This document shows positions 18,369 to 26,660 of a stretch of 64,000 bases of DNA, piece by piece; the stretch's first letter is position 1; each line of letters opens with the position of its first letter. A program made the position numbers and the translations under genes. The DNA comes from Vreelandella massiliensis. GTDB taxonomy: Bacteria > Pseudomonadota > Gammaproteobacteria > Pseudomonadales > Halomonadaceae. The stretch spans positions 1,643,561 through 1,707,560 of the forward strand of contig NZ_LT699745.1 of NCBI RefSeq assembly GCF_900155385.1, in the 5' to 3' direction. The notes beneath the pieces are model-generated. The model made no database searches and was not told the origin of the DNA. It saw only the letters and a list, made by a program, of their open reading frames with translations.

Positions 18369-19025
18369 TTACGCCGGGACACCGCTATGAAAACGAAACA
18401 CCGTATCAGGCGACATAATTAACGCTTGTTCACGCGCCACGAAAAACGCGATGCGCTCATCAATGCAGGCCTCGGTTTGCTGACGGGCTAGCAGAAGGTA
18501 ATCCTCGAAATGACGCCCCTCGGATTTCACCAGCGTACGGTAAAACTTAGCCAGCTCGGTATCTAAATAGGGAATCAAACAGGCAAAACGCTCACAGCTA
18601 CGCGCTTCAATTAAGGCACCAATAATCAGCACATCAATCAACCGTTCGGGTTCATTGGGCCGTACATGCCGGCGTAGTCCTTCGGCATAACGCGAGGCGG
18701 TGATATGCCGGTACGCGACGCCGCGCTTCTCCATTAGATTGACCACCTGCTCGAAGTGCAGAAGCTCCTCGCGCGCGAGCTGCGACATTTTGCTCAGCAG
18801 TAACGGTTGATCGACATACCGGTAGAGCAGACTCATCGCCGTTGAGGCGGCTTTCTTTTCACACTGCGCATGGTCGATCAGCAGTAGCTCCGGGTTTTCC
18901 AGTGCCCAAGCCAACCAGGCGCTGGGTGTAGGGCAAGCCAGGAAGTCCAGCAGGCTTTCGGGCAGCAAATCATCCGCCGTTAGGGAATGATCCGCCTGGT
19001 TTAATTCAGCGGCAGATATCGACAT
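18369..19025 (-). CDS. miaE: MiaE, tRNA 2-methylthio-N6-isopentenyladenosine hydroxylase
   Basis: A non-haem di-iron monooxygenase that hydroxylates the isopentenyl side chain of ms2i6A37 in tRNAs reading UNN codons, using O2. The ferritin-like helices carry the iron ligands: E in HAQCEKKAAS, the ExxH pair in LAREELLHFEQV, E in LIEARSCERF, and SEGRHFEDYL. I use the ATG at 19025 (218 aa); a TTG five codons upstream is also in frame. The gene ends 30 bases before the big SARP-like regulator on the same strand, so the two may be cotranscribed. The nearby trhP and queC also act on tRNA. Confidence 0.9.
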   Translation of the reverse strand: MSISAAELNQADHSLTADDLLPESLLDFLACPTPSAWLAWALENPELLLIDHAQCEKKAASTAMSLLYRYVDQPLLLSKMSQLAREELLHFEQVVNLMEKRGVAYRHITASRYAEGLRRHVRPNEPERLIDVLIIGALIEARSCERFACLIPYLDTELAKFYRTLVKSEGRHFEDYLLLARQQTEACIDERIAFFVAREQALIMSPDTVFRFHSGVPA

Positions 19026-19274
19026 AACTTCGGTACTCAAACGACTTTATCACTATTGTACAAGACGTGTATCTGAAACGTCAGCGCTGTGCAACCGCAA
19101 ACGACAGACGCGAGAGGTAATACACTCTTGATTATTGCGTCATGCTTAATCGCGACATGGTAACGCGGCGGCACTAGAATCACATCTCTTAGGCTAAGCC
19201 CACTTTCATCCTGCCATCATTATTACAAAAAGGGTTGTCGCGAAATACTTTCACTCGCATTACTTTTCCCCGTG

Positions 19275-19302
19275 CTTTCACAAAAGTACTTTCACCAAAG
19301 TA
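19275..19302. repeat. Two tandem 14-bp repeats upstream of acnB
   Basis: CTTTCACAAAAGTA (19275-19288) and CTTTCACCAAAGTA (19289-19302) differ at one base. The phase of 14 bp does not match one helical turn. They sit just upstream of the candidate -35 box of acnB, where activator or repressor sites would be expected. Confidence 0.7.
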
Positions 19303-19326
19303 CAAGGGCATTCCCTGCCCGCTCAC

Positions 19327-19355
19327 TTAACATTGTCGACAGTTTACCGTAGAAT
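19327..19355 (+). promoter_or_regulatory. Candidate sigma70 promoter of acnB
   Basis: TTAACA (19327-19332), a 17-base spacer, then TAGAAT (19350-19355). Transcription would start about 110 bases upstream of the GTG start codon, giving a leader of moderate length. Confidence 0.5.
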
Positions 19356-19472
19356 CTCGGCCACCTAACCAAGCGCTGTTTGTCAAGCGTATATCGTGTG
19401 TCTGGCCAGTGCGCTGCTAGCACATCGCAGCTCCCAGCCAGCCATCATAAAGCAAAATGAGAGGGCCCCAAC

Positions 19473-22076
19473 GTGCTTGAAGCTTACCGCCAACATGTAG
19501 AGGAACGCGCTGCTGAGGGCGTCCCACCCAAACCCCTGACCGCTGAGCAGGTTGCTGATCTTGTCGAGTTATTGAAAAACCCACCGGCGGGTGAAGAAGA
19601 GTTCATTCTGGACTTGATCACCAACCGCGTTCCCCCCGGCGTTGACGAAGCGGCTTACGTTAAAGCGGGCTTTCTCACCGCCATCGCCAAAGGCGAAACC
19701 ACTTCTCCGCTGATTGACAAGATTCATGCGGTGAAGCTACTCGGCACCATGCAGGGTGGCTACAACATCGTTTCCCTGGTCGAGCTTTTGGACAATGACG
19801 AACTTGCCAAAGAAGTCGGCGAACAGCTCAAGCACACCCTGCTGATGTTTGATGCCTTCCACGACGTGGAAGAGCGTGCCAAAAACGGCAATACCGTCGC
19901 GAAGGACGTTATTCAGTCTTGGGCTGACGCGGAGTGGTTCCTCTCCAAGCCGGCGCTAGAAGAGAAGATCACCCTGACCGTGTTTAAGGTCCCGGGTGAG
20001 ACCAATACCGATGACCTTTCCCCGGCACCGGACGCCTGGTCGCGCCCGGATATTCCGCTGCACGCCCGCGCCATGCTGAAAAACGAGCGCGACGGCATTG
20101 AGCCGGTTGAGCCCGGCAAAGTGGGCCCGCTCAAGCAGATCGAGGAAGTGAAAGCGAAAGGCTTCCCGGTGGCTTATGTAGGCGACGTCGTGGGCACCGG
20201 CTCCTCGCGCAAGTCCGCGACCAACTCCGTGCTGTGGTTCTTCGGTGACGATATCCCGAACGTCCCCAACAAGCGCGCCGGCGGCTTCTGCTTTGGCGGC
20301 AAGATCGCGCCGATTTTCTTCAACACCATGGAAGACTCGGGCGCCCTGCCGGTCGAAATGGATGTTACCCACCTTGAGATGGGCGACGTTATCGACGTTT
20401 ACCCCTATGAAGGTAAAGTGTGCAAGCACGGCACCGACGAGGTTGTCACGACTTTCGAGCTCAAGACACAGCTAATCCTCGACGAAGTTCGCGCTGGCGG
20501 TCGTATTCCGCTAATTATCGGGCGCGGTCTAACCGGCAAGGCGCGCGAATCGCTTGGCCTTGAGCCGTCTGACGTTTTCCGCTTGCCAGAACAGCCGGTC
20601 GATACCGGCAAAGGTTACACGCTGGCGCAGAAAATGGTCGGCAAGGCCTGTGGCATGGAAGGTGTTCGCCCCGGTATGTACTGCGAGCCGAAAATGACCA
20701 CCGTGGGCTCTCAGGACACGACCGGCCCCATGACCCGCGACGAGCTCAAGGATCTTGCGTGCCTCGGTTTCCAGGCCGACCTGGTGATGCAGTCGTTCTG
20801 TCACACAGCGGCTTACCCGAAGCCGGTTGACGTCGATACCCACCACACCCTGCCCGACTTCATCATGAACCGTGGCGGTGTATCACTACGCCCGGGTGAC
20901 GGTATTATCCACAGCTGGCTAAACCGCATGCTGCTGCCTGACACAGTCGGCACCGGTGGCGACTCGCACACCCGCTTCCCGCTGGGCATCTCCTTCCCGG
21001 CCGGCTCCGGCCTCGTGGCTTTCGCCGCGGCTACCGGCGTCATGCCGCTGGACATGCCGGAGTCCGTGCTGGTCCGCTTTAAAGGCAAGCGCCAGCCGGG
21101 CGTTACCCTGCGCGATCTGGTTCATGCCATTCCGCTCTACGGCATCAAACAGGGCCTATTGACGGTAGAGAAATCGGGCAAGAAAAACGCTTTCTCCGGT
21201 CGCGTTCTGGAAATTGAAGGCTTGGAAGACCTGACCGTCGAGCAGGCATTCGAGCTTTCTGATGCCTCTGCAGAGCGCTCCGCGGCGGGCTGTACCATTA
21301 CGCTAAGCGAAGAGAGCGTAAGCGAGTACCTCAAGTCCAATATCACCCTTCTGAAGTGGATGATCGCCAATGGTTACGGCGACGAGCGCACCATCAGCCG
21401 CCGCATCGAAGGCATGGAAGCGTGGCTGGCTAACCCGAGCCTGATGCGCGCCGACAAGGATGCCGATTACGCCGAAGTGATCGAAATCGACCTAAGTGAA
21501 ATCAAGGAGCCGATCCTCTGCGCCCCCAACGACCCGGATGATGCCCGCCTGCTCTCCGACGTCGCCGGCGAAAAGATCGATGAAGTTTTCATCGGCTCGT
21601 GCATGACCAACATTGGCCACTTCCGCGCCGCGGGCAAGCTGCTTGAAAAACAGCCGGCCGGCAGCCTGAAGACGCGCCTATGGCTTGCGCCGCCCACCAA
21701 GATGGACCAGCATCAGCTGACCGAAGAGGGTTACTACGGTATCTACGGCCGTGCTGGCGCGCGCATGGAAATGCCGGGCTGCTCGCTGTGCATGGGTAAC
21801 CAGGCCAGGGTCGCGGCGAAGTCCACGGTGGTGTCGACCTCCACACGTAACTTCCCCAACCGCCTTGGCGATGGCGCCGATGTCTACTTGGCTTCCGCTG
21901 AACTGGCGGCGGTTGCCGCGGTGGAAGGCCGCCTGCCCAGCGTCGAGGAGTACCAGCGCTACATGGGCGAGTTCGACGCCATGGCCGGTGAAATCTATCG
22001 CTACATGAACTTCCACGAAATCGAGGAGTATCAAAAAATGGCCTCGAACGTGATTCCGGTGGAACAGCAAGCATAA
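19473..22076 (+). CDS. acnB: Aconitate hydratase B
   Basis: An 867-residue [4Fe-4S] enzyme interconverting citrate and isocitrate in the TCA cycle (also 2-methylisocitrate in many bacteria). The domain order is that of AcnB: an N-terminal HEAT-like domain ([21 protein letters not shown]...), the swivel domain (about 170-380, with [18 protein letters not shown]), then the catalytic domains. Cluster ligands are seen as [10 protein letters not shown] and the C-x2-C in GCSLCMGNQ, and [14 protein letters not shown] is the active-site loop. The start is GTG, preceded by GAGAGG. The length equals E. coli AcnB (865). It is monocistronic and ends in a strong terminator. Confidence 0.97.
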   Translation: MLEAYRQHVEERAAEGVPPKPLTAEQVADLVELLKNPPAGEEEFILDLITNRVPPGVDEAAYVKAGFLTAIAKGETTSPLIDKIHAVKLLGTMQGGYNIVSLVELLDNDELAKEVGEQLKHTLLMFDAFHDVEERAKNGNTVAKDVIQSWADAEWFLSKPALEEKITLTVFKVPGETNTDDLSPAPDAWSRPDIPLHARAMLKNERDGIEPVEPGKVGPLKQIEEVKAKGFPVAYVGDVVGTGSSRKSATNSVLWFFGDDIPNVPNKRAGGFCFGGKIAPIFFNTMEDSGALPVEMDVTHLEMGDVIDVYPYEGKVCKHGTDEVVTTFELKTQLILDEVRAGGRIPLIIGRGLTGKARESLGLEPSDVFRLPEQPVDTGKGYTLAQKMVGKACGMEGVRPGMYCEPKMTTVGSQDTTGPMTRDELKDLACLGFQADLVMQSFCHTAAYPKPVDVDTHHTLPDFIMNRGGVSLRPGDGIIHSWLNRMLLPDTVGTGGDSHTRFPLGISFPAGSGLVAFAAATGVMPLDMPESVLVRFKGKRQPGVTLRDLVHAIPLYGIKQGLLTVEKSGKKNAFSGRVLEIEGLEDLTVEQAFELSDASAERSAAGCTITLSEESVSEYLKSNITLLKWMIANGYGDERTISRRIEGMEAWLANPSLMRADKDADYAEVIEIDLSEIKEPILCAPNDPDDARLLSDVAGEKIDEVFIGSCMTNIGHFRAAGKLLEKQPAGSLKTRLWLAPPTKMDQHQLTEEGYYGIYGRAGARMEMPGCSLCMGNQARVAAKSTVVSTSTRNFPNRLGDGADVYLASAELAAVAAVEGRLPSVEEYQRYMGEFDAMAGEIYRYMNFHEIEEYQKMASNVIPVEQQA

Positions 22077-22154
22077 GCGCCCCCACCTGACCAACATCGC
22101 CGATGCTCGCACCATCGCAGAAGCCACTGTCACGCTTCTGAGCCGATGACCGAA

Positions 22155-22191
22155 CGCCCCGTTTCTGCTTAAGCAGCCGGGGCGTTTTTTT
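22155..22191 (+). terminator. Rho-independent terminator of acnB
   Basis: CGCCCCG (22155-22161) pairs with CGGGGCG (22178-22184), with an inner CTGC/GCAG stem, followed by seven T (22185-22191). Confidence 0.92.
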
Positions 22192-22244
22192 AACCACTTC
22201 TTACCGTGTGACCCGTCTTTTTCGACAGACCAAAAGGAGCTCTT

Positions 22245-22757
22245 ATGGGCCTATCTACGCACATACCTTCGGACGATATCGTGACACCCGATATTTGCGA
22301 TCGCTACCCCGAGGTCGCCGCCGTCGAGCCGCTTTTCGCCAACTTCGGCGGCCTGGACGCTTTCGGCGGTCCGGTACGCACGATCAAGTGCTTTGAAGAC
22401 AACTCCATGGTGAAACAAGCCGTCGCCGAACCGGGAAATGGGGCGGTGCTGGTGGTTGATGCAGGTGGCTCGTACCGCTGCGCGATGCTCGGTGACATGC
22501 TCGCCGAACAGGCCGTCCAAAACGGCTGGGCGGGCGTCATCATGTACGGCTGCGTGCGCGATGTGGATATCCTCGCCACTCTTTCCCTTGGCGTGCAGGC
22601 GCTGGGCAGTCACCCGCGCAAAAGCGAAAAACGCGGTGAAGGGCAGCGCGAGGTAGCCGTGACGTTTGGCGGCATCACTATCGAACCGGGCCAGTGGCTC
22701 TACGCCGACAACAATGGCATCGTCATCGCCAAAGAGCGTTTGGAGCTACCTGCTTAA
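22245..22757 (+). CDS. rraA: RraA, ribonuclease E activity regulator
   Basis: A 170-residue protein of the RraA family, which binds the C-terminal scaffold of RNase E and lowers its activity. The fold's signature is clear: TPDICDRYP at the N-terminus, the [18 protein letters not shown] strand, [38 protein letters not shown], and the C-terminal [24 protein letters not shown] precedes the ATG. Related proteins are 4-hydroxy-4-methyl-2-oxoglutarate aldolases. The close length match to E. coli RraA (161 aa) and absence of aldolase neighbours favour the RNase E regulator, but the two can be hard to tell apart. Confidence 0.85.
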   Translation: MGLSTHIPSDDIVTPDICDRYPEVAAVEPLFANFGGLDAFGGPVRTIKCFEDNSMVKQAVAEPGNGAVLVVDAGGSYRCAMLGDMLAEQAVQNGWAGVIMYGCVRDVDILATLSLGVQALGSHPRKSEKRGEGQREVAVTFGGITIEPGQWLYADNNGIVIAKERLELPA

Positions 22758-22835
22758 GGTACTCAACTTGCCAGCGGTGGCGCTCCAGTGCCACCCTGGT
22801 GGATAGCCCTAAGCATTGAGACGCATGTCTTGCCT

Positions 22836-24719
22836 ATGCAGCCACTAAAAACGCTCGGAAGATTACTGCTGAGAACGTTGCGGGACCATCTTCGCCCGCT
22901 CATCGCGTTTCACCTCTTTTTTACCCTGCTCGCTTCTACCCTTCTCCTACCCGCCGTTTTCTGGGCGCTACACACGCTGCTCGCGCGACTCAATCGGGTC
23001 GTTGTCACCACCGAAGACCTTGTCACGCTGCTCTTTAGTCCGTTAGGGCTGGCGGTATCGCTGGTGGCGCTGGGGCTTACCTTTATCGTGCTTTATTGGC
23101 AGCAGGCGGGCATGCTGCACGTGGCGATTCGACCCCGCGATAATCACTACCGCTTGGCATTGGACGCCTTGTGGCTAAGCACCCGGCGCTTGCCTGCGCT
23201 TACCGGCTTGGTGGTGCTTCAGGTAGGGGCGCACATCCTTCTGGTAGCGCCTTTTATGTTCGCTTTAGCGTGGCTTTACGATGTTTGGCTCGGCGGGCTG
23301 GACACCTATTACCTGCAGCGCGTCAAACCCGCGGTGCTATGGTATTTCATTGCCTCAGCGCTACCGCTATTCGGGGTGTGGGCGTGGCTGGCGGCCTGGC
23401 TCTATTTACGCTGGGTTTTGGCGCTCCCCCTGGTAGCACTCGAAAACATTTCGCCATTGCACGCGCTGAAACGCAGCGTTGTGCATACCCGTGGCTGGCA
23501 TCGTTCTATCGGCACGGCGGTACTGATTGTGCTGTTGAGCGTTATTGTGCTGCCGATTATCACCACGCTGCTTTTTGACCAACTGTTCACGCCGCTGCTG
23601 TGGTGGCTGCCGGAGCATAATGCCGTGCTCATGCCGGCGATGTTGGCGTATCTAACCGGGTATGTGCTCGTTACCCTAGCGATCACCTTCCTGGGTATTG
23701 CCGTTAATGCCATGCTCTCGGCCTGTTTATACATGCAACTGGCCCACCGCTCTGCGCATGCCTCTCCGCCACAAGCCTCTCACCCAGGTCGCCTCGCCTG
23801 GATGGCGGAGCTTGGCGTGCTGCTATTTGCCGGGTTACAGGCATGGTGGATACTCAATAGTTTCGAGCTCTCCGACGACATCGAGATTATTGCCCACCGC
23901 GGCAGTTCCATGGTGGCCCCCGAAAACACCATGGCAGCCATTGATCAAGCGGTGATCGACGGCGCCGACGCCATTGAAATCGATGTTCGCTTAACCGCCG
24001 ATAAGCACGTCATGCTCTATCACGACCGCACAATGGCTCGCTTAGCGGGTGACCCGCGCGAGTTTGGCGATTTAACACGTGATGAGTTAGCCCGCTTCGA
24101 TGTCGGCAGCTGGTTTGGCGATGCCTTTCAGGGTGAGCCCATTCCCGGCTTGGACGAAGCCTTGCGTGCCATGCGGGGTAAGGCCAGTTTGATGATCGAA
24201 ATGAAGCCACTCCCCGGTCAAAGCCGGCAACTCGCTGATGCCGTGATTGAGGTGCTGTTTGAGGAAAGCGAGCAACGCATCGCCTGCTGGGCACAACAAG
24301 CAGCGCCCTTGGAGGCTTACGCTCGCTGCGGCTTCCCTAATGCGTTTGCCGACATGAGCGCGGCAACGATGACACCATCGCTTCTGCGCTACTTAAAAGC
24401 GCAGGCGCCCGCCCTGCGCACGACACTTTTGGCTCAGCTTATTCTTCCCGGCACCCTCAATAGGCGCGAATTTGACGCACTGGGCCTGCGCCATAACCGC
24501 ATCACGGAACAGGAAGTACGCTTAGCGCTTTTATACGATTACGAAATTCACGCCTGGACGGTGAATAGCCGTGCACGGATGTCAACGTTGATCGATATGG
24601 GCGTCGATGCGATTATCACCGACTATCCCGATCAGTTAGCCGAGCTACTCGCCGACCGTCACGAACTCAGCGACGGCGGCCTCATGCTAGTCAAACTGCG
24701 CAATTGGTTACGCCAGTGA
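22836..24719 (+). CDS. Membrane-anchored glycerophosphodiester phosphodiesterase
   Basis: About 627 residues. The first ~350 form a multi-helix membrane domain (the glycerophosphodiesterase membrane domain family), with repeated Leu/Val-rich helices and the conserved-looking PLVALENISPLHALKRSVVHTRGW loop. The last ~260 residues are a GDPD catalytic TIM barrel: IIAHRGSSMVAPENTMAAIDQAV carries the HRG and E-N residues, ADAIEIDVRLTADKHVMLYHDRTMARLAG supplies the metal ligands and general acid, and MIEMKP the next acidic ligand. It should cleave glycerophosphodiesters to glycerol-3-phosphate and an alcohol at the inner membrane. The start is uncertain: a GTG at 22788 would add 16 residues, but the ATG at 22836 fits the protein better. 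Confidence 0.88.
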   Translation: MQPLKTLGRLLLRTLRDHLRPLIAFHLFFTLLASTLLLPAVFWALHTLLARLNRVVVTTEDLVTLLFSPLGLAVSLVALGLTFIVLYWQQAGMLHVAIRPRDNHYRLALDALWLSTRRLPALTGLVVLQVGAHILLVAPFMFALAWLYDVWLGGLDTYYLQRVKPAVLWYFIASALPLFGVWAWLAAWLYLRWVLALPLVALENISPLHALKRSVVHTRGWHRSIGTAVLIVLLSVIVLPIITTLLFDQLFTPLLWWLPEHNAVLMPAMLAYLTGYVLVTLAITFLGIAVNAMLSACLYMQLAHRSAHASPPQASHPGRLAWMAELGVLLFAGLQAWWILNSFELSDDIEIIAHRGSSMVAPENTMAAIDQAVIDGADAIEIDVRLTADKHVMLYHDRTMARLAGDPREFGDLTRDELARFDVGSWFGDAFQGEPIPGLDEALRAMRGKASLMIEMKPLPGQSRQLADAVIEVLFEESEQRIACWAQQAAPLEAYARCGFPNAFADMSAATMTPSLLRYLKAQAPALRTTLLAQLILPGTLNRREFDALGLRHNRITEQEVRLALLYDYEIHAWTVNSRARMSTLIDMGVDAIITDYPDQLAELLADRHELSDGGLMLVKLRNWLRQ

Positions 24720-24728
24720 AGGGTCCGC

Positions 24729-26525
24729 TCAATCGCCCATGACCACCCCTTCGCGGCGTGGGTCGGCACCACCGAAAAGCGAGCCATCTTCTTGGCGCAT
24801 AATCACCTGCAGCCCGCTGGTCAGTTCGCGCTCGTTGACATCATGGCCGTACGCTTCCAGCTTGTTGAGGGTTGGGTCAGGAAAGCGATCCTTCTCGACA
24901 AAAACTCCCTCGCCAAGCGTAATGGCGTGGGGAAGCGTGAGTGCTTCTTGCGCATTTAAGCCCCAATCCCGCAGTGCTACCAACGTACGGGCGGTGTAGT
25001 GAATAATCGCTGCTCCGCCGGGAGATCCCAGACTCCCCAACAAGGCTCCACTGTCGCGCTCAAAAATGAGCGTTGGGCTCATGCTGGAGCGCGGCCGCTT
25101 GCCCGCTTCAACGCGATTGGCCACCGGTTCGCCTTCCACTTCAGGTACAAAAGAGAAATCGGTGAGCTGATTGTTAAGCAGATAGCCACCCGCAAGGCCG
25201 GTGCCGCCGTCGGTGAGAATACGCGAACCAAACGCCTGCTCAATCGACGAGGTCATCGCGACCGCCTGCCCATCGGCGTCCACAATACTGATATGACTGG
25301 TGCCGTATTCCGGCTGGGAAGGCGCCAGCGCCCAACTAGTCACCAGCTCACCTGGATGACCCGGTTCCGCGCTACCCCCCATGCTTTCATTGGAAGCCAC
25401 CAGAGCAGCCCGCTTGGCCAAGTACTCAGGCGCAAGCATGCTATCCCACTCACCGCCTGGCGCTTCGACAAAGGCGGGATCGGCGATATAGCGGTTGCGA
25501 TCGGCAAAGGCGAGACGGGATACTTCTAAAAATTGATGCAACCAACCCGCACTTGGCGCCCCGTTATCAAGCGGTGCTTCTTGCATGGGCTGGTGATCCA
25601 GCATTCCGAGTATCTGCATGATGGTTAAGTGCCCCGACGAAGGCGGAGGAAAGCCACACACCTCCCATTGGCGCCAGGGGGTACACAAAGGCGCGCGCTC
25701 CAAGGCGTCGTATGCTGCCATATCTTCCAGGCTCAGTTTGCCGGGTCGTTCACGGTGCGAGCTCACCCGCTCGACCACGTCTTCCGCGACCGTTCCCGCG
25801 TAGAAGGCATCGCTACCCTCCTTGGCGATTTGGCGCAAAACTTCCGCCAATGCCGGATTTTTCAGCACCGTTCCTACGGGGAGCGCTGAATCCTTATCTT
25901 GGTAATAAAACGCTTGTGCCTGCGGATCTTTTCGCAGCGCGTCATCAGATGCGAGACTTTCGTGCAAACGCGGACTAACCGCGAATCCTGCTTCTGCCAA
26001 GGAAATCGCTGGGCTGAAAAGCACCTCCCAGTCTAATGCTCCATGCGCTTCATGCGCTTGTTTAAGCATTTTCAATGTGCCCGGCACGCCTACCGACAGC
26101 CCGCTTGCCACTGCCTCCATAAACGCTAAAGGCTCACCTTCCTCATCGAGAAAAAGGGTTTCATCGACTGCCGCTGGCGCTTTCTCCCGGCCATCGAAAG
26201 CCTGGACGTCGGTGCCGTCGTAATGCATAAGAAAGCTGCCACCGCCGATACCGCTGGACTGGGGCTCGACCAGCGTCAGCACCATCTGTACCGCCACAGC
26301 GGCGTCTATGGCATTACCTCCCGCTTTGAGCACCTGATAACCCGCATCTGCCGCGAGCGGATTGGCCGCCGCCACAGCAAACGCTTCTGCCTCCCAACCT
26401 GGCTTCTCTTCAAACCCAGAGGCGATTTCCGGTGAGATGGCGGGGGCTTCATAGCGAAAGCCGGCGGCAGTGAGTGGCAACAACAAACACCCTAGCGGCA
26501 AGACACGTTTTAAGCGAGGTAACAT
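24729..26525 (-). CDS. ggt: Gamma-glutamyltransferase (glutathione hydrolase)
   Basis: About 598 residues. A periplasmic N-terminal nucleophile hydrolase that removes or transfers the gamma-glutamyl group of glutathione. The ATG at 26525 has AGGAGC close upstream and begins a signal peptide (LPRLKRVLPLGCLLLPLTAAGF); an ATG twelve codons earlier is less likely. The catalytic Thr that becomes the new N-terminus after self-cleavage is in YGTSHISIVDADGQAVAMTSSIE. AAANPLAADAGYQVLKAGGNAIDAAVAVQMVLTLVEPQSSGIGGGSFLMHY is the family's N-terminal block (given here only as location evidence, around residues 40-90). LGSPGGAAI near the end is the Gly loop of the small subunit. Single gene, convergent with the phosphodiesterase. 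Confidence 0.94.
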   Translation of the reverse strand: MLPRLKRVLPLGCLLLPLTAAGFRYEAPAISPEIASGFEEKPGWEAEAFAVAAANPLAADAGYQVLKAGGNAIDAAVAVQMVLTLVEPQSSGIGGGSFLMHYDGTDVQAFDGREKAPAAVDETLFLDEEGEPLAFMEAVASGLSVGVPGTLKMLKQAHEAHGALDWEVLFSPAISLAEAGFAVSPRLHESLASDDALRKDPQAQAFYYQDKDSALPVGTVLKNPALAEVLRQIAKEGSDAFYAGTVAEDVVERVSSHRERPGKLSLEDMAAYDALERAPLCTPWRQWEVCGFPPPSSGHLTIMQILGMLDHQPMQEAPLDNGAPSAGWLHQFLEVSRLAFADRNRYIADPAFVEAPGGEWDSMLAPEYLAKRAALVASNESMGGSAEPGHPGELVTSWALAPSQPEYGTSHISIVDADGQAVAMTSSIEQAFGSRILTDGGTGLAGGYLLNNQLTDFSFVPEVEGEPVANRVEAGKRPRSSMSPTLIFERDSGALLGSLGSPGGAAIIHYTARTLVALRDWGLNAQEALTLPHAITLGEGVFVEKDRFPDPTLNKLEAYGHDVNERELTSGLQVIMRQEDGSLFGGADPRREGVVMGD

Positions 26526-26574
26526 AAACGCTCCTATTGGGTTCTCTTCATTGCGTCTCACTGTACCTTAGACC

Positions 26575-26599
26575 AAAACGCCCGGCACTGGGCCGGGCG
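26575..26599 (-). terminator. Rho-independent terminator of ppsA
   Basis: CGCCCGGC (26579-26586) and GCCGGGCG (26592-26599) form an 8-bp stem with a 5-base loop. On the minus strand it is followed by TTTT, ending the ppsA transcript before ggt. Confidence 0.85.
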
Positions 26600-26660
26600 T
26601 ATGCAACAGATTCGTGTCAAACAGCGCTGTAGCGCATAGAAAATGGTGCTTCCACCATTT

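Larger units (their letters stand above)
19026..19472. other. Long intergenic region upstream of acnB
   Basis: 447 bases between the divergent miaE and acnB. No convincing small gene was found. It contains a candidate sigma70 promoter close to acnB, a tandem 14-bp repeat and a further related ATACTTTCAC near 19241. A regulatory role for acnB is likely but no specific factor site can be named. Confidence 0.6.

Noticed and set aside
21589-22197. 202-residue open frame antisense to acnB
   Set aside because: It is a GC-rich shadow of acnB: Arg/Pro/Cys-rich, no ribosome binding site, and contained within a clear gene.
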